Source: Hyphomonadaceae bacterium TMED5 (GTDB lineage: Bacteria; Pseudomonadota; Alphaproteobacteria; Caulobacterales; Hyphomonadaceae). From it: a stretch of DNA of 64,000 bases. The first letter of the stretch is position 1; each line of letters starts with the position of its first letter. Location: assembly GCA_002173095.1 (NCBI GenBank), contig NHBK01000008.1, positions 372,001 through 436,000 on the forward strand. Reading direction: 5' to 3'. The position numbers were made by a program, and so were the translations under genes. The notes under the pieces are model-generated. The model was not told the origin of the DNA, did no database searches, and saw nothing but the letters and a program-made list of their open reading frames with translations. Below are positions 45,472-54,569 of the stretch, piece after piece.

Positions 45472-46212
45472 TTACTGACCTGCCGCCACGCCGATCACGC
45501 CCGGCACATATTCATGCTGGCGTGAGAGATAGAGAGATTCCTCAACCCGGCTGGAAAAGAAAAGATCGAGGCCTGTCACACGGGCACGATAGGCCCGCGC
45601 CATATCATCCCCCTGAAATTCGCCCTTCACATCCACCATAAAAGCCGAAATGACGGAGACACCATATTCAGGGTCCTGACGCAGAATATATTGCAGTTCA
45701 TAGGAGTCGACATAGCCGTTTCCCGGCACATCAAAGCCTTCCGGCGCAACATATTCGACGCGCACCAATTGCTGAGAAACCGGTTCCAGCCAGGTGTAGC
45801 CAATCAGGTGTTCACCCGCCCAGACATCAATCGGACCATCATTGCTGGAAGGCTGATGTTCAAACTCGATACGCCAGAGGCTTCCAAGGTCCTGCGCATC
45901 AACAACGCCGCCCATGCTGGCGCGTAAATCATCTGGAATAAGCCAGCCGTCTGGAGAGACCTCACTGCCCCATTCCTCGACCACGCGATCAAGGTCTTCG
46001 CTTTGCCCACGTGTTTCAATCAGGTTCCAGCGCGCATTGCGGTCCGCTATGCGCGGGTCGTAATGAATCTCGCGAAAGGCTTCACCATCTGTGATTTCCA
46101 CGGTGAAAGCCGCGCGCAGACTTGGTGGAGGTTCGGTGCGCGACAGGGCTGTTCCGAGCGGGGGTGACCCCGTCGAAATAAGAAATGCCATTGCTAGCGC
46201 TTCAAAACCCAT
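45472..46212 (-). CDS. Hypothetical exported protein
   Basis: A 246-residue protein with a short hydrophobic N-terminus (FEALAMAFLISTGSPPLG) that could be a signal peptide, then a beta-rich soluble part with LWRIEFEHQPSS, DVWAGEHLIGYTWLEPVSQQLVRVEYVAPEGF and YVDSYELQYILRQDPEYGV. I do not recognise the family. The repeated strand pattern suggests a lipid- or ligand-binding beta fold in the periplasm. The ATG is preceded by GAGG. Confidence 0.7.
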   Translation of the reverse strand: MGFEALAMAFLISTGSPPLGTALSRTEPPPSLRAAFTVEITDGEAFREIHYDPRIADRNARWNLIETRGQSEDLDRVVEEWGSEVSPDGWLIPDDLRASMGGVVDAQDLGSLWRIEFEHQPSSNDGPIDVWAGEHLIGYTWLEPVSQQLVRVEYVAPEGFDVPGNGYVDSYELQYILRQDPEYGVSVISAFMVDVKGEFQGDDMARAYRARVTGLDLFFSSRVEESLYLSRQHEYVPGVIGVAAGQ

Positions 46213-46254
46213 CCCAACCTCTAAACGCCCCGGTAAACGGGCCGGAGGATGAAG

Positions 46255-47178
46255 CTAGGCTATATCCCGAACCGCTTGTTCTGATGTGGGGTCGACAACA
46301 AATGTTCTCGGTATTTGGTACGCAAAGGCTTTACGAAACTTCAATTTCTTGAAAATTCTCGCGATTGCAGCCTTGGCATACAAGCTCAGCATTCCGTCCT
46401 TCGCAATGGCCGGATGCAGCCCGAAATTGCGACGCAGAACACCATTTGTGTAAATCGCATTTGCCCGGACGACCGATTTCATCGTCTGAAATTCGCATGA
46501 CAAAGACACATTCACCATGTCTTCATTGACGATACGGTGTGGACCATTCTGTGGCCAGGTCGCCATCATGCCGGGCTCCAGTCGAACCTTTTGAGCACCA
46601 TCATCAAAAGATAGCGCGTATGGCACTTCTTCTTCGGATTCTTTTAGAACCACCGTTTCAAGGTCGTCATCCTCAAGGAATGGCGTCTCAGGTGGGTAAA
46701 GCCAGACATTCTTTACACCTCGCACCTGCCAGAGCGTCACAAGTGGCACATCCAGATGATAAAAGACCTGCGCATTCGGTGATGAAATCAGAATAGATGT
46801 ATCCTGTTTCATGGTTTTCAGGCCGGGCGTTTGTTCTTCCAACGCGTCGAACATTTCGCGGGTGAGCGCGTGGTAATCTGGTAAATGTTCATTCGCCTTG
46901 CGCATATTTACCCAGATACGCCCCTCATGGATCGCCTGAAAAAGCTCTCGCCCTGAAAGGTCTGGCGCATTGCCCGCGCGAAAAGATTTACTGTCGAGCG
47001 GGTCAAGACCCATAGTGTAAATCCCCATGGCCTCTCGCGGATAGCGATCCAGCAGATCAATCAGACCTTCATCAGAGAAAATTTCGCGCTGGTGCAAAGT
47101 ATGCCGCGCAACGATATTCTCTTTCTCAAAGGCTGCTGCTTTCGCTGCATCCCAGTCTGTCAGAATTGTCTGAGTCAT
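46255..47178 (-). CDS. Cupin/JmjC-like protein
   Basis: The 307-residue protein has a central beta-barrel region with FYHLDVPLVTLWQVRGVKNVWLYPP and ATWPQNGPHRIVNEDMVNVSLSCEFQ. The HxD pair and distal His resemble the facial triad of Fe(II)/2-oxoglutarate enzymes of the JmjC/cupin_8 type. The N-terminus (FSDEGLIDLLDRYPREAMGIYTMG) is helical. The C-terminal ~60 residues are basic (FKKLKFRKAFAYQIPR). Activity is not established by sequence. ATG 47178 (MTQTILTDW) is chosen. It is divergent from the extensin-family gene. Confidence 0.75.
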   Translation of the reverse strand: MTQTILTDWDAAKAAAFEKENIVARHTLHQREIFSDEGLIDLLDRYPREAMGIYTMGLDPLDSKSFRAGNAPDLSGRELFQAIHEGRIWVNMRKANEHLPDYHALTREMFDALEEQTPGLKTMKQDTSILISSPNAQVFYHLDVPLVTLWQVRGVKNVWLYPPETPFLEDDDLETVVLKESEEEVPYALSFDDGAQKVRLEPGMMATWPQNGPHRIVNEDMVNVSLSCEFQTMKSVVRANAIYTNGVLRRNFGLHPAIAKDGMLSLYAKAAIARIFKKLKFRKAFAYQIPRTFVVDPTSEQAVRDIA

Positions 47179-47335
47179 AATGATCCCACTCACCAATTCT
47201 ATCAGAGATACGCCCTAAGCCTCAAAAATGACCTGAACCGGGAAACAAATTTTATGCGACAGCGTTAACTCTGCAGATTAACAATCATTAGTGCGCCCAT
47301 GTGCGAGACAGCGAGAAAGCAGACCACTCAGTACG

Positions 47336-48025
47336 ATGAAAAAATGGATTTCCCTGTTCGTCTGGTGTGCTGTGTCTGCATCCGTAATCTGGCTCGTGGT
47401 TGATCGTCTGCCACCGCAGCATAACCCCTTCACACATATCGCCATTGATCATCCGATTGGCTTTGCGACCGGCTCCAAGCTTGCGCGCATGTCTACCGAT
47501 CGTCAGCAATGCATCGATTTCCTCGATGAATCCGACATTGAATATACGCGACTGGATGATGGTGACCCGGAAGAGGCGTGCGGCTTCCGCAATGCGGTAA
47601 CGCTCGATCAGTCGGACTTCCCCTATTCAGCGACGCTCAGCATGTCCTGCCCGCTCACGTCTGGACTCGCCATCTGGGAGCGACAATCCCTGGGCCCGAT
47701 AGCAGAAGAGTTTTTCGGCGAAGTGCCGGTCGAAATCCGCACCTTTGGCAGCTATTCCTGCCGCCGTATTTATGGCCGACAGACTGGCCGGTATAGCGAA
47801 CATGCCACCGGAAATGCGGTCGATATTGAAGGCTTTCTTTTTGCGGATGGTCGAACCATCACGCTTCTGGAACACTGGGACAATGGCGAGGAAGAAGGTG
47901 AGTTCCTTCAGGCCCTTCGCAACGATGCCTGTCAGGTTTTTGGCACAGTGCTTGGCCCCGAATACAATGATGCGCACGCCAATCACTTTCACTTCGATAT
48001 GAGCCAGACCGGCATTTGCTCCTGA
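47336..48025 (+). CDS. Extensin-family (D-Ala-D-Ala carboxypeptidase-like) periplasmic protein
   Basis: The 229-residue protein has an N-terminal membrane anchor or signal (WISLFVWCAVSASVIWLVV) and the Extensin-like_C domain (PF06904): FGSYSCRRIYGRQTGRYSEHATGNAVDIEGF and DAHANHFHFDM. The SEHATGNAVDI and HFHFD blocks are the zinc-site signature shared with M15/MepA peptidases, so it could trim cell-wall peptides. Several conserved Cys suggest periplasmic disulfides. ATG 47336 directly precedes the anchor. Confidence 0.85.
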   Translation: MKKWISLFVWCAVSASVIWLVVDRLPPQHNPFTHIAIDHPIGFATGSKLARMSTDRQQCIDFLDESDIEYTRLDDGDPEEACGFRNAVTLDQSDFPYSATLSMSCPLTSGLAIWERQSLGPIAEEFFGEVPVEIRTFGSYSCRRIYGRQTGRYSEHATGNAVDIEGFLFADGRTITLLEHWDNGEEEGEFLQALRNDACQVFGTVLGPEYNDAHANHFHFDMSQTGICS

Positions 48026-48101
48026 ACCTGCCCTCACCTGAAATTTATAATTTCAGCTCGGACCCTTCATTAACCATGTCATAGTATCGTGCTAGTCCGG
48101 A

Positions 48102-48152
48102 TGGTGGGGAGCGCTGAAGACCCGATGGTTTTCAGCAAACTGCCTCCCACCA
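48102..48152 (+). other. Two-step stem-loop in the leader of the patatin-like gene
   Basis: TGGTGGG (48102-48108) pairs with CCCACCA (48146-48152), and inside it CTGAAGACC pairs with GGTTTTCAG with one G-U pair and a CGAT tetraloop. The structure ends 40 bp before the GTG start. No T-run follows, so it is a leader structure, not a terminator. Confidence 0.45.
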
Positions 48153-48192
48153 GTTCAGAGTTTTCAATCAGGATGTCGTCCGAGTTTAATAC

Positions 48193-49932
48193 GTGTCCAA
48201 TTTAGCCAGAATTCCTCTCCTGAAAGACATTCCAGCCCGGTCGCTGCGCGCAGCGGAGGCTCAGGCTGTATGGTTTTCTGTTCCCGGTGGCGGAACGCTT
48301 TTTGACGAGGGCACCAGCTCTGATTCTATCTATTTTGTGCTGAGTGGCACACTCGGCGCATTTCGTCGGGCCGCTGATGGCCGGGTAGAGTTTCTGGGCC
48401 ATATCCGCCCGGGTGAACCGGTTGGCGAAATGGCCATGCTTGCTGGCGAACCGCACTCCAACTCTGTGCTGGCCGTGCGCGACACAGAAGTCATCAAACT
48501 GCCAAGACAGACCTTCATGAAAATGGTGCGTTCATCACCTGAAGTCATGGAGCGTCTTTCGCGCATTCTTCTACTCCGTCTGCGCCAGACCCGACGGTCC
48601 AACAATCAGCGCGGCGAGCCAAAAGTCTTCGCGCTCACCGCGGCCTCGCCCACAATCGACCTAAAGCTCCGTGCACGGGTGCTGGCCGAAGCGCTCGCGC
48701 GCCTTGGACTCAGCGCCGCGATTGTCGGCGAAGAAGCCGAACATCAGGGCGCGTCCTATTTCGACGCTTTGGAAGCGTCCAATGACATTGTGATTCTCAC
48801 CTCAACCATGGGCAATAGCGCATGGTTCAAACTCTCTCTCAGACAGGCAGATCGCATCTGGGTGCTGGCCCGTCCTGATGCGCGACCGTCCACGCCGCTC
48901 CTGCCTGATGAAAACTCTCCGGCCAAGAATTTCCGCCTGATTGACGTTGTCCTGATCGAGCATTCCAATGGACGCCGCGTGTCTGAACCGCCTGAATGGC
49001 TTGATGCGGCAGGCGCCGCGCGCTGTTTCCACTGGGGCGGCGTTCAGGGCAATGACTGTAACCGACTGGCCCGCGTCATGGCGGGGCGGTCTGTCGGCGT
49101 GGTCTTCTCAGGTGGCGGTGCGCGCGCCTATTCGCATATCGGTGTTGTCCGTGCGTTGCGCGAATTCAACTGCCCGATCGACTTTGTCGGCGGCGCGTCC
49201 ATGGGCGCGGTCATTGGTGCCTGCGTCGCCAAGGGCTGGGACGATGACGAAATCGAATTTCGGATCCGCAAAGCCTTTGTCGAAAGTAATCCGCTGGGAG
49301 ACTACACCTTACCCGTGGTCTCCATGGTCAAAGGCAAACGGGTTGATGACCGACTTAAAGAACATTTCGGCGATACGAATATTCCCGATTTGCACCTGCC
49401 CTATTTTGCTGTCTCGACCAATCTGACGACAGGTGCGATCCACCTGCATACGCGCGGACGGCTGCGCGATGCCCTGCGCGCAACCATCGCTCTGCCCGGT
49501 ATCCTGCCGCCTTTTGTTGAGAATGGAGAAGTGCTTGTCGATGGTGCTGTGCTGAACAATTTCCCGGTCAATATTATGCGGCAAACCCATCGCGGCTTCA
49601 TTATTGGATGCGATGTGGCGCGCACACCTGAAGGCCTTGCTGCAGATGATTTCATCGATCCACCTGGCTTTGCAGGATGGGTGCTTCAGCATGGCATGTC
49701 AGAAGCGCCGCCAATTGCCAGCCTGCTCATGCGTACTGCCACGCTTTCTGTAGACCCGAATGCGGGCCGCGAGCTAACCGATATTCTGGTCGTTCCAGAG
49801 CTTCCAAATCTCGATCTGCGCGACTGGGAAGAATATGACCGCGCTGTTGAGGCGGGCTATGAAAGCACACGCGAAGCCCTGTCGCGCGCCGGAGGCCCTA
49901 TTGCGCGCCTCATGAAACGCCCGGCACTCTGA
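48193..49932 (+). CDS. Patatin-like esterase with N-terminal cyclic-nucleotide-binding domain
   Basis: The 579-residue protein resembles bacterial neuropathy-target-esterase/RssA-type proteins. Residues 8-125 are a cNMP-binding fold (FDEGTSSDSIYFVLSGTLGAF, GEMAMLAGEPHSNSVLAVRDTEV), 140-290 a linker domain, and about 300-465 the patatin domain with the oxyanion loop SGGGARAYSHIG, nucleophile Ser336 in GASMG and catalytic Asp450 in VDGA. It would hydrolyse phospholipids or lysophospholipids. The start is GTG. The cNMP domain lacks an obvious phosphate-binding Arg segment of CRP type, so ligand binding is unproven. Confidence 0.9.
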   Translation: MSNLARIPLLKDIPARSLRAAEAQAVWFSVPGGGTLFDEGTSSDSIYFVLSGTLGAFRRAADGRVEFLGHIRPGEPVGEMAMLAGEPHSNSVLAVRDTEVIKLPRQTFMKMVRSSPEVMERLSRILLLRLRQTRRSNNQRGEPKVFALTAASPTIDLKLRARVLAEALARLGLSAAIVGEEAEHQGASYFDALEASNDIVILTSTMGNSAWFKLSLRQADRIWVLARPDARPSTPLLPDENSPAKNFRLIDVVLIEHSNGRRVSEPPEWLDAAGAARCFHWGGVQGNDCNRLARVMAGRSVGVVFSGGGARAYSHIGVVRALREFNCPIDFVGGASMGAVIGACVAKGWDDDEIEFRIRKAFVESNPLGDYTLPVVSMVKGKRVDDRLKEHFGDTNIPDLHLPYFAVSTNLTTGAIHLHTRGRLRDALRATIALPGILPPFVENGEVLVDGAVLNNFPVNIMRQTHRGFIIGCDVARTPEGLAADDFIDPPGFAGWVLQHGMSEAPPIASLLMRTATLSVDPNAGRELTDILVVPELPNLDLRDWEEYDRAVEAGYESTREALSRAGGPIARLMKRPAL

Positions 49933-49934
49933 GC

Positions 49935-50306
49935 TTAAGCCAGACGAGCCCCGTTAGGTACTTTCTGATCGGGCGCGAAAAGCACAATTGCGCCGTCCTG
50001 GTCAGCAAAACCAAGCGTCAGAACCTCTGAGATAAACGGGCCAATCTGGCGCGGTGGAAAATTCACAACCGCTGCGACCTGACGGCCCACCAGTTCATCG
50101 AGCTTATAGTGCACTGTGATTTGCGCCGAGGATTTCTTCTCGCCAATGGCCGGACCAAAATCGATACGCAGCTTGAAGGCTGGCTTTCTCGCCTGCGGAA
50201 ATTCTTCCACGCCGACAATCGTTCCGACGCGAATATCCACTTTCAGAAAGTCGTTAAACTCGATCTCGTCTGCAGCCGGTGATGTCGGCAGAAAATCCAT
50301 ATGCAT
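49935..50306 (-). CDS. csaA: CsaA-type tRNA-binding-domain protein
   Basis: The 123-residue protein is an EMAP/tRNA-bind OB-fold dimer of the CsaA family: FLKVDIRVGTIVGVEEFPQARKPAFKLRIDFG, then VNFPPRQIGPFISEVLTLGF. CsaA has been described as a secretion-related chaperone in Bacillus; the tRNA-binding fold leaves its true ligand open. GGAG lies before the ATG. It converges on the patatin-like gene with two bases between stops. Confidence 0.9.
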   Translation of the reverse strand: MHMDFLPTSPAADEIEFNDFLKVDIRVGTIVGVEEFPQARKPAFKLRIDFGPAIGEKKSSAQITVHYKLDELVGRQVAAVVNFPPRQIGPFISEVLTLGFADQDGAIVLFAPDQKVPNGARLA

Positions 50307-50527
50307 AGTCAGCTCCTATCCGCTGCAATTACAAACACCGACCGGAACAATTCAACTGAAGACGCCCATTAGTTTTGGCCATGCGACCTGACTGATGAGT
50401 GCTGAAACATTTCTCACGAAAAACAGGGCAGTTTTCACACGCGCCGTTGAAGAGCTGTGTTTTGTCTCGCGCACGCCCATACGGCATATAGGCTGAAACT
50501 CAATTTCGTCTTTCGGGTGGAACGATA

Positions 50528-51007
50528 ATGAAAAAGATAATCGGCTTTGCGCCGCATGCGATCGCTGTATTCGCAGCAATTGTATTTCTCGACAGCCTTC
50601 GGTTCAAATTCACCAATGCGCCGGAAACACAGGTCATTTTCGGCCTGCTGGATGGATGGGCTTCGACGCTGGGCGCGGCTGGCCTGTTCGCTCAGACGGG
50701 ACTGTTCAGCCAATATGTCATCGGATCCGCTGAATTGCTTGCCTCGGCTTGTCTGCTGCTGGGCATAATTCCCGCATTGCGCCGCCTTCAGGCACTGGGC
50801 GCGCTGATTGCTCTGTGTGTCATGTCAGGCGCGGTCAGCTTTCACCTTTTCACACCACTGGGCATTGATCCCAATCAGGATGGCGGCGGCCTGTTCGTTG
50901 CGGCCTGTATTGTCTGGGCGACGTCCATTGTGATGCTGATCATCCGGCGCAAAGAACTCATCGCTCTGGGCAGCGGCGTGGGCACAGCCCTTTTCAGCCG
51001 CGATTAA
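50528..51007 (+). CDS. DoxX-like four-helix membrane protein
   Basis: The 159-residue protein has four hydrophobic segments (about 8-22, 55-80, 82-102 and 118-138), with FKFTNAPETQVIFG after the first helix, as in DoxX-like/DUF4267-type proteins. It sits in the inner membrane; its function is unknown. A terminator follows. Confidence 0.78.
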   Translation: MKKIIGFAPHAIAVFAAIVFLDSLRFKFTNAPETQVIFGLLDGWASTLGAAGLFAQTGLFSQYVIGSAELLASACLLLGIIPALRRLQALGALIALCVMSGAVSFHLFTPLGIDPNQDGGGLFVAACIVWATSIVMLIIRRKELIALGSGVGTALFSRD

Positions 51008-51034
51008 CGCGCTGATCTTACCCCAACTGCAGAT

Positions 51035-51060
51035 AGCCCGTCGCCAGTGACGGGCTTTTT
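51035..51060 (+). terminator. Rho-independent terminator after the DoxX-like gene
   Basis: AGCCCGTC and GACGGGCT form an 8-bp stem with a 6-nt loop, followed by five T. Confidence 0.92.
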
Positions 51061-51121
51061 CGCTAGGATTCCCTGAGTCGGGCGCGGCGCATAAGCCAGC
51101 CAGCGGTTTCGGGGTGAAGAT

Positions 51122-51460
51122 ATGGAAGTCCTGCAGAACATGTTTGGCGAAGGCTTTGACCTCGCCGCACTCGCGTCAGGCGCAGGCCTGTTCGGTGGCG
51201 GCGCAAGTGCCATCGCCGTCGCGTTTTTCCGCGGCGTCATTATACGGTTCATCGTGCGCGTACTGGTGACAGCGCTTCTGACCGGTGTCGGCTTTCTTTT
51301 CCTGTTGGATTATCTCGGCTTTGAGATTGTGCCGCCCGAAGAATATCAGGACCAGTTCCCGTTTTCACAAAGCCTAGATGAAAGTCATAATCGCAGCGCG
51401 CGCGAAGATGATAATGACCGCAAGATTATCCTGCGATCACCCTATCGTCGTCACGGCTGA
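51122..51460 (+). CDS. Small membrane protein, unknown
   Basis: A 112-residue protein with a Gly/Ala-rich segment (ALASGAGLFGGGASAIAVAFF), one long hydrophobic helix (FIVRVLVTALLTGVGFLFLLDYLGF) and a charged C-terminal tail (DESHNRSAREDDNDRK). It has a ribosome site (GGGGTGAAG) before the ATG. No family is recognised. The tail is likely cytoplasmic or periplasmic depending on orientation. Confidence 0.65.
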   Translation: MEVLQNMFGEGFDLAALASGAGLFGGGASAIAVAFFRGVIIRFIVRVLVTALLTGVGFLFLLDYLGFEIVPPEEYQDQFPFSQSLDESHNRSAREDDNDRKIILRSPYRRHG

Positions 51461-51465
51461 TCCGA

Positions 51466-51780
51466 TCAGGCTGCCAGATCAGATGGTGTATCCACCACGT
51501 GTTCAGCGTCACGTCGGAAACGCTCATACATGCGCATGACCGCTTCGCTGCGATAATTATATCCAAGGCTCACAAGGTCTGTATGGATTTTATCGACGGC
51601 GAGGTCAGCGCCGGAATTCGCCAGTGAAATCACGATACGCTTATACGCGTACGGTTCGGTCCGATCACCAAAATGCGCGAGAGCCCATTCCGCGAGCTGA
51701 CGACACGCAAACGTATCGATCCGGTGTTCACGAGCGAAGAGATCTTCAGAAGTGAGCGTTTGTTGTATGTTGTTATTCAT
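51466..51780 (-). CDS. Uncharacterised small soluble protein
   Basis: A 104-residue protein, largely helical (FACRQLAEWALAHFGDRTEP, YAYKRIVISLANSGADLAVDKIHTDLVSLGY, SEAVMRMYERFRRDAEH), with no signal peptide or membrane segment. ATG 51780 (MNNNIQQTL) is chosen over an upstream start that would add a basic stretch. No family is recognised. It is followed upstream on the same strand by the DUF1476 gene, but 134 bp apart. Confidence 0.65.
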   Translation of the reverse strand: MNNNIQQTLTSEDLFAREHRIDTFACRQLAEWALAHFGDRTEPYAYKRIVISLANSGADLAVDKIHTDLVSLGYNYRSEAVMRMYERFRRDAEHVVDTPSDLAA

Positions 51781-51914
51781 GCCACATCTCCCAGAGTTTC
51801 CGGTTTTGAAATTCCGGTAAGAATGCCAGCTGAATTTTATAATCTGGTGCAAAAAAGGTTACGAAACGCGCGCGTCTTCGTAACCTTCAATAAAGCATAA
51901 ATGTAAGCCCGGGA

Positions 51915-52235
51915 TTAGCCGGCTTTGATCTGCTCAACAGCAACCAGCATCAGCGCTGCAAGCTGCTCAACAATGTCTTCACGGCTCTTGGAAACGCCTT
52001 TCGCATCAAAGTCGCCAACGACTTTGCGGATCACGTCTTCATCACCTGGCTCTTCCAGGTCAGACATCACAACAGTTTTGGCATAGGCTTCAGCTTCATC
52101 GCCAGACAGGCCAAGCAGGTCTGCAGCCCAGAGACCAAGCAGTTTGTTCCGGCGCGCCGTCGCTTTAAAAAGGCTCTCCTGATCGAGAGAAAATCGTGCT
52201 TCTTCCCCGCGTTTGCGATCGTCGAATTGAGTCAT
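51915..52235 (-). CDS. DUF1476 protein, F1-ATPase zeta-type inhibitor
   Basis: The 106-residue protein matches the alphaproteobacterial DUF1476 family: FDDRKRGEEARFSLDQESLFKATARRNKLLGLWAADLLGL, then EDVIRKVVGDF. In Paracoccus the family member is the zeta subunit, whose N-terminal inhibitory region blocks ATP hydrolysis by F1F0-ATP synthase. The N-terminal segment here is intact. It is divergent from purC across 186 bp. Confidence 0.92.
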   Translation of the reverse strand: MTQFDDRKRGEEARFSLDQESLFKATARRNKLLGLWAADLLGLSGDEAEAYAKTVVMSDLEEPGDEDVIRKVVGDFDAKGVSKSREDIVEQLAALMLVAVEQIKAG

Positions 52236-52421
52236 CTTGTGTCACTTTCCTGAGTGGCTTTGATAAACAGGGTTTTAGACTGTTCTATGGACCAAATTCC
52301 AGTCCGCAAGGAATAGATTTTTCGGCTTTTTCGTCGCGGATATGGCATCTTTGTCAGAAACCGTGTATCGCTCGCCAGCTTATAGCAGAATTCCCCAAAA
52401 GCGTCGTAATCGGAGAATCGC

Positions 52422-53201
52422 ATGATGTCGCGTCGCCGCAAGATTTATGAAGGTAAGGCGAAGATCCTTTATGAGGGTCCTGAACCGGGCACACTGATTC
52501 AGTATTTCAAAGATGATGCGACCGCATTCAATGCGGAAAAGCATGCCGTGCTGGATGGTAAAGGCGTTCTGAACAACCGTCTGTCCGAGTTCTTCATGAC
52601 GCGTCTTGCGGGCATTGGCGTGCCGACTCACTTCATCAAGCGCCTGAATATGCGTGAGCAGCTGGTGAAGCAGGTTGAGATCATTCCTCTGGAAGTGGTC
52701 GTGCGTAATGTTGCAGCCGGCTCAATCTCCAAACGCCTTGGAATCACCGAAGGTGAAGCGCTGCCGCGTTCCCTCGTCGAATTCTATTATAAGAAAGACG
52801 AGCTGGGCGACCCAATGGTGTCTGAAGAGCATATCGCATCCTTTGGCTGGGCGACGCCGCAGGAAATGGACGACATGGTCTCAACCGCGCTTCGCGTGAA
52901 CGATTTCCTGGCTGGCCTTTTCGCAGCTGTTGGCATTCGTCTTGTCGATATGAAGCTCGAATTTGGCCGTTTTTTCGAAGGTGACACGGTTCGCACGATC
53001 CTTGCTGACGAAATCAGCCCGGATAGCTGCCGCCTGTGGGACCTCGAAACCAACGAAAAACTCGACAAAGACCGCTTCCGTCGTGACATGGGTGGTGTTA
53101 CCGAGGCCTATGCAGAAGTCGCAACCCGACTCGGCATTTTCAAACAGTCCGCTGAGATCGCAGACGTGATCGACATCAGCAGCGAACGCAACGGAGGCTA
53201 G
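52422..53201 (+). CDS. purC: PurC, SAICAR synthetase
   Basis: PurC joins CAIR and aspartate in purine synthesis. The 259-residue protein starts [19 protein letters not shown] and has [36 protein letters not shown] and [31 protein letters not shown], all typical of PurC. Two adjacent ATGs are possible starts; GGAG precedes both. purS follows after 7 bp. Confidence 0.97.
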   Translation: MMSRRRKIYEGKAKILYEGPEPGTLIQYFKDDATAFNAEKHAVLDGKGVLNNRLSEFFMTRLAGIGVPTHFIKRLNMREQLVKQVEIIPLEVVVRNVAAGSISKRLGITEGEALPRSLVEFYYKKDELGDPMVSEEHIASFGWATPQEMDDMVSTALRVNDFLAGLFAAVGIRLVDMKLEFGRFFEGDTVRTILADEISPDSCRLWDLETNEKLDKDRFRRDMGGVTEAYAEVATRLGIFKQSAEIADVIDISSERNGG

Positions 53202-53208
53202 GCCAGAG

Positions 53209-53457
53209 ATGAAAGCTATCGTTTATGTCGAACTGAAGACCGGCGTACTCGACCCTCAGGGTAAAGCGGTATCTGAGACACTCTCTCGCCTCGGCTTTGA
53301 CGAAGTGAAGAGCGCTCGTATCGGTAAGCGTATCGAACTCGAGCTTGAAGATGGTCTTGCTGCTGACGCTGCAGAAGCCCGCGTGACAGAGATGTGCGAA
53401 AGCCTTCTCGCGAACACCGTGATCGAACGCTATCAAATCGAATTCGCTGACGCCTGA
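53209..53457 (+). CDS. purS: PurS, FGAM synthetase small subunit
   Basis: PurS assembles with PurL and PurQ in the three-part FGAM synthetase. The 82-residue protein has YVELKTGVLDPQGKAVSETLSRLGF and VRIGK-type KSARIGKRIELELE, and ends EFA. It is coupled with purC. purL is not in the window. Confidence 0.94.
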   Translation: MKAIVYVELKTGVLDPQGKAVSETLSRLGFDEVKSARIGKRIELELEDGLAADAAEARVTEMCESLLANTVIERYQIEFADA

Positions 53458-53551
53458 TCATCCGTTTGCGGCAATTATTTTCAGACCCGTCGTCAAACCG
53501 TCATACCTGCGCGATAGTGCCTGTCGCGAATGGTAAAGTCGGAGTGATTTG

Positions 53552-54511
53552 ATGTTGTGGAAGACGGGTCTGATTGCAGGTTTTGGACTGACACTCACCC
53601 TTGCGGGATGCGGTGGCACCACAACTGAAGAACCAGCGGACGCGCAGAACACCAATCTGCCTCAGCTTGTTTTCCCGAACGAACCCGCGCCGGATGTTTT
53701 CCACCGCGCCTATACCATGACCGAAAACGCGGACGGTACAGTTCGCCTTTTCGCTCGCGAAGATCGCGACGATACCGACCTTTATCAAACCAACCTTCAG
53801 GATGATGGAAGCTGGTCTGAGCCCCTCAAACTGGACTGGCCAAAGCTGCGGTCAAACAATGCCCCGCATTTCAGCCCATTTGATGGTCGCCTTTACTTCG
53901 TGTCTGACCGCCCCGTGCCGGGTCTTGAGACACGAAGCGACCTCAACATCTGGTCTGTCGAGCTGACCGAAGACGGCTGGGGTGAAGCCTCCCCTATTCC
54001 AGGCGATGTCCATTACGGTGCCAATGAAACCTCTGTCACCACCACGGCAGACGGTGAAATGGTATTCGTGTCCGTACGCCGCGAAGGCCCGGGCGCACAG
54101 GATTTCTATCAGGCACATTTTGATGAAACAGCAGCTGGCTGGATGTTTGACGGCCTGCTTGCCGAAGCGAGTTCTCCTCTGGTGGAGAGCCATATCGCCG
54201 CTACGCCAGACGGCGCTCATTTGATTTTCTACTCCCGCATCCGTCCAATCCTCGGAAATGTCGATCTGAAGGTCATCAGCCGCGGTGAAGATGGCGAATG
54301 GATTGGCCCTTATACGCTCGGCACAAACATCAATACGCGCGGTATTGAGTATGGCGCAGGCATGTCGGCCAGCGGCGATAAATTCTTCTTCTCACGCGAA
54401 GGCCAGCTCATGGAAATGCCGATGGAAGCTCTGCTGGAAGAGATCGAAGCCGCGCAGGCTGCTTACCTAGCAGATGAAGAGCTGGAATTCCTCGGGCTTT
54501 CTGACAACTAA
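53552..54511 (+). CDS. PD40/beta-propeller-like lipoprotein
   Basis: The 319-residue protein has a lipoprotein signal (LTLTLAGC) and repeated WD40-like PD40/TolB-type blades: HFSPFDGRLYFVSDRP, TSVTTTADGEMVFVSVRR, SHIAATPDGAHLIFYSRI and GAGMSASGDKFFFSREG. Such proteins act as periplasmic scaffolds or sensors. ATG 53552 follows GGAG at good spacing. It sits between purS and purQ with a 94-bp gap before it and a candidate RNA after it; a link to purine synthesis is not evident. Confidence 0.85.
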   Translation: MLWKTGLIAGFGLTLTLAGCGGTTTEEPADAQNTNLPQLVFPNEPAPDVFHRAYTMTENADGTVRLFAREDRDDTDLYQTNLQDDGSWSEPLKLDWPKLRSNNAPHFSPFDGRLYFVSDRPVPGLETRSDLNIWSVELTEDGWGEASPIPGDVHYGANETSVTTTADGEMVFVSVRREGPGAQDFYQAHFDETAAGWMFDGLLAEASSPLVESHIAATPDGAHLIFYSRIRPILGNVDLKVISRGEDGEWIGPYTLGTNINTRGIEYGAGMSASGDKFFFSREGQLMEMPMEALLEEIEAAQAAYLADEELEFLGLSDN

Positions 54512-54569
54512 TTAATCTAATTTTTTGCGACGGACGAGACGGAAACCCGTTTCAGCCACGTTCTATATC

